Positions 29,920 to 41,700 of a DNA stretch of 64,000 bases are shown piece after piece. The stretch spans positions 1 to 64,000 of the forward strand of contig NW_020825541.1 of assembly GCF_003286085.1 (NCBI RefSeq), given 5' to 3'. The DNA comes from Drosophila persimilis. Its lineage: Eukaryota; Arthropoda; Insecta; Diptera; Drosophilidae. The notes beneath the pieces are model-generated. The model was not told the DNA's origin and made no database searches. It saw nothing but the letters and a program-made list of their open reading frames with translations. Each line of letters starts with the position of its first letter. Position 1 is the stretch's first letter. Both the position numbers and the translations under genes were made by a program.

Positions 29920-30451
29920 AGTTAACGTACCCAATTCTATTGAGCTCTTATACGAGTTGTAAACAATCTTTGGCTTTCCAAAATGAAAACAATTTCAATC
30001 TTGGGTCTCCGCCTAATTGATTTCTAAGATGTACAATCTCAAGCGCCCCCGCCGCAATCCCAATCTTTGACACTCGCCTAAATGGAAAACCAATGTTTGC
30101 CCACACCCGGCTTCTCATAAACAATCTCACTCCCGGCTTTCTGCAGATCCTGCACTTTAGTCATTTTACAGTTCTCTCTTTGGATGACGAAATCCAATAC
30201 TCGGGATGGCGAAATCGATTGAAATGTTTATAGAAAAACGATTCCCGAAAGGGATCAACGATGCAAAGATCAGAAAGTTCAAGTCAGTCTTGATCCAGCA
30301 GCGACACCGCAAAGTCTAGCTAAAAATTAAGATCGCGCAATCCCTTTGCCCGGAATTCCTTTGTGACCCTCTACTTAAATCTATATCAGTGAAGTTCGAA
30401 GTTAAATAAAAACTTTTTAAAAACACAATCCGCTACCGCAGTTATTTAATT
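29920..30451 (+). repeat. 5' LTR of gypsy-like provirus 2
   Basis: AGTTAACG...TTTAATT, 532 bp, with TGGA on the left. Confidence 0.9.
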
Positions 30452-30468
30452 GGCGCCCAACGTGGGGC
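30451..30468 (+). other. Primer binding site, tRNA-Lys
   Basis: TGGCGCCCAACGTGGGGC, as in provirus 1. Confidence 0.87.
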
Positions 30469-31111
30469 GACGTTGTATAAAAAGCACCGAATAATAAAAG
30501 TGTTGCGTCGTGCCGAAACCCGAAGGACAATTAATTAATGGAATAAATCCTTCAAATTTAAAAACGCGGAGTGACTGTGAGATATAAGATAAGAAAAAGT
30601 GAGATAAAAAGGAAACAAACCGGAGCTTAGGGTGTGCAAAATTTAATACAATATACAATACAAATACAAATACAAATACAATACAAAATACACATAAATA
30701 CAAAAGTTAATCAAGAAAATTCAAAAATACAAAAAAACCAAAAAAACCCAAAGTTTTTAAACAAAACCAACCAAAACAAAACACAAAGAAAGTGAAACTA
30801 TCAGCGAAACCAAAGAAGGAAGACCCCCAGAAGACCCAGTTAGACAAAGAAATTTAAGAAGGAAGACCCGTTCGAAGACCTATCAGCCAAATCAAGAAGG
30901 AAGACCCGTTCGAAGATCTGTCAGCCAAACTAAGAAGGACGACCCCTACCGGATAGTTCGTGAGCAAAAGTTGTATTAATAAATATATAAGTTCAATTAG
31001 GTTATATTAGATTATAAAAACAAACATATAAGAAAAATTTAAGGTGGATCAACTAACATATAAGAAAAATTTAAGGTGGATCAACTAACTTTAGATTTAG
31101 AAAAACTAAGA
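30469..31111 (+). other. 5' leader of provirus 2
   Basis: Contains (ACAAATAC)n-like repeats at 30650-30700, about three ~40-bp GAAGGAAGACCC units at 30810-30945, and a ~32-bp tandem duplication (ACATATAAGAAAAATTTAAG) at 31023-31090 just before gag. Provirus 1 lacks the last duplication. Confidence 0.75.
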
Positions 31112-31700
31112 ATGATTAACTCTCAAACAAGGACCGATCTCACCGCAGATCTGGTCAAACAATTGATAGCACTTCAAATTTCACAAGTACAAGAGCAAAT
31201 TGTAAATTTAAAACAGCAAATAGAAACTAAATCCGATCAGGTATCAGATTATCAGGCAGAAACAATAGACGAGACAATAAAAGATGACACCACATTAAAG
31301 GTAATAGAATCCCTAACAATTTTCAATGGTGGATTAAACCAATACGTAGGATGGAGGGAAGCTGCAGAAACTGCAGTGAAGTTATATAAGAAAGGAAGTA
31401 AGCAATATTATATTACATTAACAATTTTGAGAAACAAAATAAGAGGACCAGCACATGACGCACTGACCAACCACGGGACAGTTTTACATTTTGATGCCAT
31501 ACTTTCCCGACTTGACTTTGTTTACAGTGACAAGAGACCAATGTACATAATAGAACAGGAGTTAAGCGTTCTCCGACAAGGGAACCTTTCAATTATAGAT
31601 TTCTATAACGAGGTTAACAAGAAAATGACCTTGTTAATAAATAAGACAATAATGACTCACGGAAAGGACAGTGAAATCACCAATGAATCAAATAAAAAAA
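31112..31700 (+). pseudogene. gag: gag N-terminal part of provirus 2
   Basis: Starts at the first ATG (31112); the frame is also open 12 codons upstream. It encodes a helical N-terminus and a gypsy-type capsid region (RNKIRGPAHDAL, IEQELSVLRQG). It is open up to the insertion of DINE-like copy D after NESNKK and continues at 32898. It keeps the ~280 bp deleted from provirus 1. Confidence 0.87.
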
Positions 31701-32897
31701 CGAGGGGGAACGTTGTGAGTTGCTGCGGACACCGCAACTCTAAGGTTATACCCGATACTAAGTCAGTATGGCCACTAACCATACAGCATACTGTATACTG
31801 TATACTGTATACTGTATGGTTAGTGGTATGGCTCTCCTCCGGCAGACGCCGCTAATATTTAACGACACGACAAAGAGTGCGTGCGAGAGAGACAGAAAAT
31901 CAGTCTGAGCGTGACGTCGGGCGCTGCGTAGCCACTGCAAATTGATTTGTTCCTTTTGGCTAAAAAAATGGTCTGATCTGATCCAGATTCAACAATCTAA
32001 TAGATATGGTCATTATCTATGATTCTGCGTTTTTAGTTTTCTCAAATCTGCAATATTGTGGATGCAACAGATTTTCGTCCTTTGTGGGGGCGGATGGGGG
32101 TGGGGCGAAATTCTGAGATATACGTTTTATAGTGACATCTTAAAGGAGTGTGTGTACCAAATTTGGTTACTCTAGCCTTAATAGTCTCTGAGATTTGTGG
32201 TTGCCTCAGATTTTCGTCCTTTGCGGGGGCGGAAGGGGGTGTGGCGAAATTTGGACAGGAAACGGTCAAGGTCCGATATCACAGGAGTGTGGATACCAAA
32301 TTTGGTTGCTCTGGCTTTTATAGGTTCTGAGATCCTTGAACTCATATTTTGCAATTGGCAAAACCGACCATGAAACCTGTGTGTTAGAGTGAGACAGAGC
32401 GAGAAAGAGTGAAATTGTTTTCGTGATTCTGGCTGTAATAATTATACGATCTGGTTCAGATTTTGCATTCTAGAAGATATAGTCATCTTCTACGATTCTG
32501 CGTTTTTAGTTTTCTCGTATCGTCAAAATTGTGGATGCCACAGATTTTCGCCCTTTGTGGGGGCGGAAGTGGGCGGGGCAAAGTTTTGAAATATTTTTGG
32601 AGCAGTGACATATCACAGAAGTCTGGATCCAAAACATCGTTGCTCTAGCTCTTATAGTCTTTGAGCATTAGGCGCTGAAGGGGACGGACAGACGGACAGA
32701 CGGACAGACGGACAGACGGACGGACGGACAGACGGACAGACGGACAGACAGACATGGCTCAATCGACTCGGCTATTGATGCTGATCAAGAATATATATAC
32801 TTTATGGGGTCGGAAACGATTCCTTCTGGACGTTACACACATCCACTTTTACCACAAATCTAATATACCCCAATACTCATTTTGAGTATCGGGTATA
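31701..32897 (-). mobile_element. DINE-1-like element, copy D
   Basis: Same subtype and same gag target as copy B; antisense to gag in both. Longer than the others because of a 55-bp hairpin insertion (31772-31826) near its 3' end and a longer microsatellite. Confidence 0.88.
31767..31831. mobile_element. 55-bp palindromic insertion with 5-bp duplication
   Basis: 31772-31826 is absent from all other DINE-like copies. It has perfect 15-bp terminal inverted repeats (CCACTAACCATACAG) around (TATACTG)n and is flanked by TATGG on both sides (31767-31771, 31827-31831). It looks like a minimal inverted-repeat element. A template-switch event is the alternative. Confidence 0.7.
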
Positions 32898-33518
32898 ATT
32901 AGAGACAATTCTTTACGCATTTTTGTCACTGGCCTAAACGGCGGCATTGCAGAAATCCTATTTTCATTGAATCCCCCAGATTTACCGAATGCCTTGGCAA
33001 AGGTACAGGAATTGCAATCTAATAACATTCGGGCCCAATTTACCTACCAATTCAGCGGCCCCAGAAATTCAGGGAATAATAATTACAATACCTTAAGATT
33101 CAACCAACGACAACCTAGGACTAATAGTTCACCATTCGACCAAAAAAGGGATTTTCAGAGGAATAACATGTCATGGGGACAACCCTATTTCTTGGGTAGT
33201 AGACAACAAAATCAGGCCCCAGAACCAATGGAGGTAGACGAATCGATACAAATCCGGAACCGACAGAACAGCAATCAATTCAGGGGAAATAATAATAATA
33301 GAAATTATCGGGAGAATACTAATGGTTATTATAGGAGAAATAATAACAATTATAACCAAGCTCAGCATTTTAGGGCAAACGTAGTACCGAATAATCAGTC
33401 TAACGAAAATCAAGCGCAGAAACGAAAGCCAAACGAAATGTCGGAACAACCGGCTAATAAAGCAATGAGGATAAATAACATTGAGGAGGATCATTTTTTA
33501 GATCAGCCCCCGAAGTAG
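32898..33518 (+). pseudogene. gag: gag C-terminal part of provirus 2
   Basis: Continues Gag after copy D (RDNSLRIFVTGLNGGIAEIL, then an Asn/Arg/Gln-rich tail). No copia-like insertion here, which shows the empty site for that element around 33138-33142 (CGACC). Ends TAG at 33518, just before the protease. Confidence 0.87.
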
Positions 33519-33999
33519 GTCTGCCCTACATAAAAAGAGTAGATAAAAAAATAAACAGAGAATTAAAAGTTTTGATAGATACGGGAGCAACTTCCTGTTA
33601 TATAAAAAAAAGGAATTTACGAAAATAAAAAAGAATTATCAATTTATAAGAAAGTTGCTACAGTGAATGGGTTTTCAATAATGAAATATTTCCATAATAT
33701 AACTATTTTCAACACAAAACAAGTGCTTTATGAAATAGATGGAATGGAGGCAGATTTACTAATAGGATTTAACCTATTAAAGAAAATCGGAGCTGTTATT
33801 GATACAGGAAAGGGGACTTTAAGTTATAAAGACAATGAGGAGAAACTAATATATGACGAGGTCCTTTCTTTAAACAAATTAACCTTTATAGAAGGAAAAA
33901 CCATTCTTCCGTTGAAGGAATATATAATAAAAAAATATTTTGAAGAAGAAAAAGAAATGAAAAGTGATTCAGTAAAGGTAGAAGGAAGTTTATATAGCT

Positions 34000-34285
34000 T
34001 GGGATCAAAAAATCCTGAGCACGCCGACGAAGAATTATCCGTCAATAGTTTGGGATTCAAATATCCTGAACCCGCCGTCGTTGAATTATACGACATCCAA
34101 AGTTTTAATAGTTTGGGATTAAAATATCCTGAGCACGCCGTCGTTGAATTATCCGACACTAAAAGTTCGAATAGTTTGGGATTAAAGAATCCTGAACACG
34201 CCGTCGTTGAATTATCCGACAATGAACAATTTAAACGTTTGGGATGCAAAAATCCTGAACGCGCCGTCGTAGAAATATCCGACAT
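34000..34285 (+). repeat. In-frame tandem repeat in pol spacer, 5 units
   Basis: Five units of the SLG-KNPEHAVVELSD repeat; provirus 1 has four. Confidence 0.85.
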
Positions 34286-35510
34286 TCAAAATTATGCAAA
34301 TTCTGAATTGAAAAAAATGAAATTGTATAACACAATAACCTACAAAGAGGACAATTTAGAAAATCTCAGAGAGAAAATGGTATCTATCATCGAAGAAGAC
34401 CATGCCAATATAAATTTACAGTTACCGTTCAGAACGGATATAAAAGGAGAGATTAACACTGAACATGATAGACCGGTATATGGCAAGCAGTATCCATACG
34501 CTTATTCGGTTAACGATTTCGTTAATAACGAAATAAGTAAAATGTTAGATGAAGGTATAATCAGACCTAGTAAAAGCCCATATAATTCACCGGTAATAGT
34601 AGTACCAAAGAAGGGAGTAAATGAGGACGGAACTCCTAAGCATAGATTAGTAATAGACTTTAAGAAACTTAATGAAAACACCATACCGGATAGATACCCT
34701 ATGCAAGATCCTTCAGTAATCCTTGCCAATTTAGGTAAGGCAAAGTATTTCTCGGCCATTGATTTAGAGTCAGGTTTCTATCAGATTTTAATGAGGGAAT
34801 CAGATATTGAAAAAACATCTTTTCCCTAAATAACGGCAAATATGAATTTCTAAGAATGCCTATGGGATTGACGAACGCTCCCAGAATTTTCCAAAGGGCA
34901 ATGGACGATATACTTAGAGAACAAGTTGGGAAAACTTGTCACGTCTATATGGACGATATAATAATATTTTTTTTAAAAACTATAGAACAACATTATAAAG
35001 ATCTAATTCATATAATACAGATATTGCAAAACGCTAACATGAAAATTTCCCTAGAAAAGTCTAAATTCTTTCAATTGGAAACCAAATTTCTGGGATACAT
35101 TGTTTCCCAAATATCATTAAAACAGATCCAGACAAAATCTCCACAATACAAAACTATCCAATTCCTAAAAATATCAGAGAGCTACGTAGCTTCTTAGGAC
35201 TAACAGGGTATTACAGAAAATTTGTCCGAAATTATGCTACAATTGCCAAACCATTAACAAAATATCTGAGTCGAATAAATGGGAAAGTTTCACGAAGGGC
35301 ATCCAAGAAAACATTAATACAGCTGGATGAACCAGCAATTGGAGCATTTAATAATTTAAAGGACAGTTTAATAGCACATATTGAATTAGTACAACCAGAT
35401 TACAATAAAAAATCCACATTAACCACAGATGCATCGGACATAGCAATAGGTGCAGTTTTGTCGCAAGATGGGAATCCCATAACATTTATTTCTAAAACTT
35501 TAAGTAAAAC

Positions 35511-35884
35511 CGAGCTGTTTGTAGTGGAGCGGATCGAGGATCAATTATCCAACGGCGAGGTGTATGTTCCAGTATAAACTCCTAGCAGTCGTCACAGAAA
35601 GGAAAGGCCGATGGGTTTCGTTGTGTGTATATATATATATTGTTCATGTAGTTATTGGGTATTCGCGCGGTATGTCGACAGGTTGAAGCGGGGGTGAAAA
35701 CGTAACTGACTCTCTATACCTTATGATCTATGCTTTATGCTGCCTTTATGCTGCGGTGAGCGCCGTGTGGATCGTGGATTGTGGATCCGAGCGCCCCTCC
35801 GAGCGCGCGAGCGCGAGCCGGGACCGAGGCGCGCGGAGCCGGCACAGTGCGCGGAAACTGTCTATTGCTGGCCTGAACACGAGC
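35511..35884 (+). mobile_element. Solo LTR in pol of provirus 2 (364 bp)
   Basis: 35516-35879 begins TGTTTGTAG and ends CCTGAACA, flanked by the duplication CGAGC (35511-35515, 35880-35884). Provirus 1 shows the unoccupied site. It is GC-rich in its last third, with GCGCGAGCGCGAG-type bases at 35805-35835. A 5-bp duplication fits Pao/BEL or copia rather than gypsy. Family not recognised. Confidence 0.82.
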
Positions 35885-37258
35885 AATTATATGCTACTAA
35901 TAAAAAGGAATTATTAGCTATTGTATGGGCATTAAAAAATTTGCGAAATTATTTATACGGAGTGAGTGGAATTGAAATACATACAGATCACCAACCTTTG
36001 TCCTTTGCAATGTCGCAAAAAAATCCAAATGTTGAAATGAAACGTTGGTATTACTTCATAGAAAGTTTCACACCAAAAATCATTTATAAGCCAGGCTCAA
36101 CTAACGTAGTAGCGGACGCTTTATCTCGGATTAAAATAAATCATATGACAGATAGTGATGTCGACCAGACAGAATCAGAATCAGACATAAATACTCAGCA
36201 TTTAGCAGAGAGTAGTTTTGAGAACGTCATTCAAGAGACTAGCAAGCCTCTAAACCAATTTAAACAGCAGCTACTATTAGCGCAAGGGAGATTCACAGTT
36301 CATGAGTTAGTAAGAGTTTATGAAAATACCCGACATATTATTGAATTTGATACGGTTGACAATCTGCTAATCATTTTAAAAGAATTTATTCACTTAACCA
36401 CAGGAATACACTGCACTTTAGAAGATTTATACCTTATCCAAAATAAGCTAAAGGAAAACTTCATAAATAAATTTCTCTTCACGAGAAAGTTGCTCCAAGA
36501 TGTAGTAAATTCAGAAGATAAAGCTATAATTATAGAAGAAACACATTGCTGAGCCCATAGAGGACTAGACGAAAATTACAAACAAATAACTAAGCTGTAT
36601 TATTGGCCAAACCTGCACAAAAAATTAAAAGAATATATAAAAAATTGTGAGATCTGTAACAAAAACAAATATCACAGACACCCTGTAAAAATTCCAATTG
36701 GGGAAGCTCCCATTCCAGCAAAAGAAGGAGATCAATTACACTTAGACATATACTATGCCCAAAACCTAACATTCATAACTTGTATACATTCGTATTCCAA
36801 ATACTTGGTGGTCAAGGAAATTCAAAGTAAATTAAACATTGAAAATAAGGTAATGGAAATTTTGCAACACTTTCCGTTAGCAACATCATTAATGACTGAC
36901 AACGAACCAAGCTTTACTTCAGCACAATTTAGATCATTCATACAAAGAAGTAACTTAACTATTTATTATGCTGATCCCAGACACAGCACCTCAAATGGTC
37001 AGGTAGAAAGGGTACATTCCACACTAACAGAAATAGCGCGGTGCATCAAGGATGAACTAAATCTAACAGACTATTCAGAAATAATAATAAGGGCGGCACT
37101 GAAATATAACCTGACGATACATTCAACGACCAATCAAATGCCATATGACATATTGTATAACAAAATAGAACACAAACATTATCCAATATTACTTAAGGAA
37201 GCTCAGACCAAAATGCTTAAGCTACATAACAAAGATAGAAGAGAAAAAGATTATAAAA

Positions 37259-38376
37259 CGAGGGGGAACGTTGTGAGTTGCAGCGGACACCGCAACTCTA
37301 CGGTTATACCCGATACTAAGTCAGTATGGCTCTCCTCCGGCAGATGGCGCTAATATTTAACGACACGACAAAGAGTACGTGCGAGAGAGACAGAAAATCA
37401 GTCTGAGCGTGACGTCGGGCGCTGCGTAGCCACTGCAAATTGATTTGTTCCTTTTGGCTAAAAAAATGGTCTGATCTGATCCAGATTCAGCAATCTAATA
37501 GATATGGTCATTGTCTTTGATTCTGCGTTTTTAGTTTTCTCAAATCTGCAATATTGTGGATGCAACAGATTTTCGTCTTTTGTGGGGGCGGATGGGGGTG
37601 GGGCGAAATTCTGAGATATACGTTTTATAGTGACATCTTAAAGGAGTGTGTGTACCAAATTTGGTTACTCTAGCCTTAATAGTCTCTGAGATTTGTGGTT
37701 GCCTCAGATTTTCGTCCTTTGCGGGTGCGGAAGGGGGTGTGGCGAAATTTTGACACAAAATGGTCAATGTCCGATATCACAGGAGTGTGGGTACCAAATT
37801 TGGTTTATGAGTTCTGAGATCCTTGAACTCATATTTTGCAATTGGCAAAACCGACCATGAAACCTGTGTGTTAGAGTGAGACAGAGCGAGAAAGAGTGAA
37901 ATTGTTTTCGTGATTCTGGCTGTAATAATTATACGATCTGGTTCAGATTTTGCACTCTAGAAGATATAGTCATCTTCTACGATTCTGCGTTTTTAGTTTT
38001 CTCGTATCGTCGAAATTGTGGATGCCACAGATTTTCGCCCTTTGTGGGGGCGGAAGTGGGCGGGGCAAAGTTTTGAAATATTTTTGGAGCAGTGACATAT
38101 CACAGAAGTCTGGATCCAAAACATCGTTGCTCTAGCTCTTATAGTCTTTGAGCATTAGGCGCTGAAGGGGACGGACAGACGGACAGACGGACAGACGGAC
38201 GGACGGACAGACGGACGGACGGACAGACAGACAGGGCTCAATCGACTCGGCTATTGATGCTGATCAAGAATATATATACTTTATAGGGTCGGAAACGATT
38301 CCTTCTGGACGTTACACACATCCACTTTTACCACAAATCTAATATACCCCAATACTCATTTTGAGTATCGGGTATA
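37259..38376 (-). mobile_element. DINE-1-like element, copy E
   Basis: Full length, same subtype as A/B/D. It is inserted in the last part of integrase. Provirus 1 is uninterrupted at this site, so this insertion is private to provirus 2. Confidence 0.88.
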
Positions 38377-38525
38377 ATAGGAGAAGTAGTTTATGAAAAG
38401 AAATTCGGGGAAAGAAATAAACTTCAATCCCGATACAAAAAGCAGGTAGTTAAGGAAAATCGACCGAATAAAATTATAATCAACAATAGAAACAGAATTA
38501 TACATAAAGATAACATCAAATATTA
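38377..38525 (+). pseudogene. pol: Integrase C-terminal tail of provirus 2
   Basis: The last ~49 codons of integrase (GEVVYEKKFGERNKLQSRYK region) after copy E, ending 17 nt before the env ATG. Confidence 0.8.
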
Positions 38526-38542
38526 AATATTTTTTCCAGAAA

Positions 38543-39964
38543 ATGTATGCGAATATACTAATACTGACTTTTGTTATATTGACGACTTCGGAAGTAATTG
38601 ACTATACGCATAGTGACTATCTATTGCTCAAAGACGACAGAGACGTTTACACTTATGAAACATACGCTGAACTTTTCCATATTATTAATTTGAGTTTTTA
38701 TAGAGAGATAATTGATAAAGAATCCAAATATGTCAACAAATCAATTAATTCAGACGATGAGTGGGAAATATCAATGGACTTAAGTCTATTAAAATTAATG
38801 ATTTCAGAATTAGTTCCAAAACGGAATGAAAGGGAAATAAATGAATTAGGTACCATTTGGAAATGGATAGCAGGCAGCCCTGATCATGACGACTTTTTGA
38901 AAATACAAAATAAAGTAAATGAATTAACTGAAAATAATAATAAACAATTTGTAATAAATTCGAAATTTTTCAAAGAAATTGAATTGCTATCAAATTCATT
39001 AAAAAATGTCATCTTCAATGAAGAAACGATACTGAGAAAGCATCGTTTAAAATTAATAACTTTTGACCTACTAAATTTAGTTGATACCATAACCCTCTTA
39101 AAAGTAAACATTTTCAATACAAAAATTTTAAATAAAAACGAAATAGAGGACATTTATAAGCATAAAAAACATAATGTTGAACTGTCTGATCTGCTGGACA
39201 TTGCAACGGTTAAAATAATTCGAAATGCAGATTTAATAATCATTTACATAAAATATCCTCAAATTAAAGATATTTGCAAGTTTTACCATTCAAGAGCCAT
39301 CTCACAAAATGATGGAATGTTAGTTATAAGTGAAAAAGTTTGTGAATGTAAGGAGAAATACTATTTAATGAATAATTTTAAAAGTGAAACTTTTAACAAT
39401 TACGCACAAATAAATTTAAAGAGTACCTGTTTCACCAATTTACTTAATGGCTTTAAAGGCAACTGCACTAAAAAAAGGGGAAAAAACAAAGAAATAGACA
39501 TCATTCAGGATGGTGCCATATTAGTTTCAGGCAAAAATATCGTAGACAATACTACTTTGTTAGGATCGTATCTGCTTATATTCAACAACACAATTGTAAT
39601 AAATAATATAACCCACATAAATGATAAGGGTAAAATTCTAAGATATATATCGCATCATAGATATAGCGATTTTGAATTAGTTGATTATATACAATCGAAT
39701 GATAAGCAATTTTCTTTTGATAATGTTAATATTTTAAATCCCTTTATAACATTAGGTAATACGGCCTTACCATTAACAACATTATTTTTAATCATTTTGA
39801 TATTGATAATGTTATTTTACTTCGGCTATAAATTAACCAAATTTGTACTTATTAAATCAATAAGAATACCGTCAGAAGAAATAGTGGAAAGCAACATTCA
39901 AATACTGTCAGAAGAAATTAGAGCTCTATCAGAACTTCAAAATGTATCGGGACGAAACATTTAA
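38543..39964 (+). CDS. env: Envelope glycoprotein of gypsy-like errantivirus, 473 aa, intact
   Basis: Same protein as at 2221-3639 and uninterrupted, with one extra residue. Signal peptide, RNER cleavage-type site near residue 94, fusion-peptide-like segment, cysteine-rich ectodomain, one membrane segment near 409-428 and a short cytoplasmic tail are all present. This contrasts with at least four disabling changes in pol of the same copy. The splice acceptor for a subgenomic env RNA must lie upstream; DINE-like copy E now separates it from most of pol. Whether it is expressed cannot be judged from sequence. Confidence 0.9.
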   Translation: MYANILILTFVILTTSEVIDYTHSDYLLLKDDRDVYTYETYAELFHIINLSFYREIIDKESKYVNKSINSDDEWEISMDLSLLKLMISELVPKRNEREINELGTIWKWIAGSPDHDDFLKIQNKVNELTENNNKQFVINSKFFKEIELLSNSLKNVIFNEETILRKHRLKLITFDLLNLVDTITLLKVNIFNTKILNKNEIEDIYKHKKHNVELSDLLDIATVKIIRNADLIIIYIKYPQIKDICKFYHSRAISQNDGMLVISEKVCECKEKYYLMNNFKSETFNNYAQINLKSTCFTNLLNGFKGNCTKKRGKNKEIDIIQDGAILVSGKNIVDNTTLLGSYLLIFNNTIVINNITHINDKGKILRYISHHRYSDFELVDYIQSNDKQFSFDNVNILNPFITLGNTALPLTTLFLIILILIMLFYFGYKLTKFVLIKSIRIPSEEIVESNIQILSEEIRALSELQNVSGRNI

Positions 39965-39974
39965 GAATGGGGGG
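39965..39974 (+). other. Polypurine tract of provirus 2
   Basis: GAATGGGGGG, directly before the 3' LTR. Confidence 0.85.
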
Positions 39975-40506
39975 AGTTAACGTACCCAATTCTATTGAGC
40001 TCTTATACGAGTTGTAAACAATCTTTGGCTTTCCAAAACGAAAACAATTTCAATCTTGGGCCTCCGCCTAATTGATTTCTAAGATGTACAATCTCAAGCG
40101 CCCCCGCCGCAATCCCAATCTTTGACACTCGCCTAAATGGAAAACCAATGTTTGCCCACACCCGGCTTCTCATAAACAATCTCACTCCCGGCTTTCTGCA
40201 GATCCTGCACTTTAGGCCTTTTACAGTTCTCTCTTTGGATGACGAAATCCAATACTCGGGATGGCGAAATCAATTGAAATGTTTATAGAAAAACGATTCC
40301 CGAAAGGGATCAACGACGCAAAGATCAGAAAGTTCAAGTCAGTCTTGATCCAGCAGCGACACCGCAAAGTCTAGCTAAAAATTAAGATCGCGCAATCCCT
40401 TTGCCCGGAATTCCTTTGTGACCCTCTACTTAAATCTATATCAGTGAAGTTCGAAGTTAAATAAAAACTTTTTAAAAACACAATCCGCTACCGCAGTTAT
40501 TTAATT
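39975..40506 (+). repeat. 3' LTR of gypsy-like provirus 2
   Basis: 532 bp; about six differences from 29920-30451. TGGA follows at 40507. Confidence 0.9.
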
Positions 40507-40550
40507 TGGACACGCATGACCATCTTGATCTTCTTTTCTTTTTCTTTTTG

Positions 40551-41700
40551 TGTAGGGACTTTTTTTTGGGCATATATAGTGCATAAATCAAATTATTCCA
40601 TATTTAACTTCTATATATTATTCTTTATTCAATATATATTCGTTTATTCAGGTTCGATGGGGGTAGGTCTTGATACATAGACCAAGGTGTAGGCGCACGG
40701 AAAAAGCTCCAAGCAGCTGGTTTCGTTTCACAGGCAAAAGGGGTCAACGGCCTAACAAGCGCATATATGTTCTTTGGGAGTAAATGCACAATGGGCCACA
40801 AAGAGGTTCATACGAGCTCTGCCCGTTCCGTTGGGTTTTATTTAATACACTTAACCTGCACATGCCATGACAAAAAAAATTCGGGTCAGGGTCTCTTTTT
40901 TATTGGACGAGTCTGGTTATTCCTTGTCATTAGCAAGGAAGATCACTTGGCACTTTTTGTTTAGGGCTCTTGGCCCGGTGGCTGGATGGACCACTCTCGG
41001 TCGCGACGACTCGCGTTGGGGCGGCGAAGAGCTCGCTGCTGCCGGCGCTAAAGCTCGGAAACGGCTGAGGGGCCGCTCTCTGCCGGCGCTGAATCTCGGG
41101 AACTGCTGAAGGGCTCGATGTGGTGGATGGCGTTGGGGCTTTAGGTGGAGTTTCCCAACTCTACGGTGGACCGCTTTGGTGGAGGGCGTTGGGGCGTTGG
41201 GGGGGAGCGTCCCAACTCTACGGTGGCCCGCTTTGGGGCGATCGTCGGAAAAAACTGCACCATCCTCTGCACAGTGGATGGGGGATTGATTTCTCTACTG
41301 GGTGGATGGGGTCTTGCTTTCGAAAGGCCGGCGGATCGTGCTGATCTACGGAGAACTTTTATTTGATTTTTAACTTTTATTAAATTTTTTTCTTGAGAGC
41401 TGGATAAGTACGTCCGTACTGTTCGGATACCATGAGGAGAGAGCGAGCTGCTTTTCCCGGAAATCAAGGCCTCATCCCATCGTTCTCCCCTTTTTCTTTC
41501 CGATTTGTCAAAATGACAGTGGGAGGAAGAGGCCGATTAAAACGTCAGCCAAAAGAAATAATATAATAAATAATATGGCGTGTTAAAAGCTTAGCTTTCT
41601 TGAACCCAACAGAAGACTTAGCCTATTCGCGTAGCATAATTTTAGGGAAAATTAAGACGTCGATGCAAACAATTTTTTTTCTTACAACAAGCGCACTACA
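40551..41700 (-). mobile_element. Long LTR (~1150 bp) of an unnamed Gypsy-like family, copy 1
   Basis: Plus strand TGTAGGGAC...GCACTACA; 5-bp terminal inverted repeats TGTAG/CTACA. On the minus strand it follows a polypurine tract, so it is a 3' LTR. It has a minus-strand AATAAA-type signal at about 40837-40848. ORFs inside (for example 41120-41467) are repeated with the LTR and have no domain. Confidence 0.7.

Larger units (their letters stand above)
33519..37258 (+). pseudogene. pol: Pro-pol of gypsy-like provirus 2, multiply frameshifted
   Basis: The protease motif DTGATS is near 33578-33595, followed by a frameshift in an A-run at 33604-33611. The spacer has five repeats, and the RT frame is open to about 34820, where a one-base loss breaks it. 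YMDD is at about 34950-34961, with a further frameshift near 35112. A solo LTR interrupts RNase H at 35516-35879. TGA at 36549 falls in the integrase zinc domain (Cys-Arg in provirus 1). The integrase glutamate region SNGQVERVH is intact at about 36995-37021. Cut by DINE-like copy E at 37259. Confidence 0.87.
29920..40506 (+). mobile_element. Gypsy-like errantivirus provirus 2 (degenerate, nested insertions)
   Basis: Same family as 1679-15072, opposite orientation. LTRs of 532 bp lie at 29920-30451 and 39975-40506, flanked by the duplication TGGA (29916-29919, 40507-40510). Inside are DINE-like copies D (gag) and E (integrase-env junction), and a solo LTR in pol. The LTRs differ at about six positions. 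pol has several frameshifts and a stop, gag is split, env is open. Confidence 0.9.
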
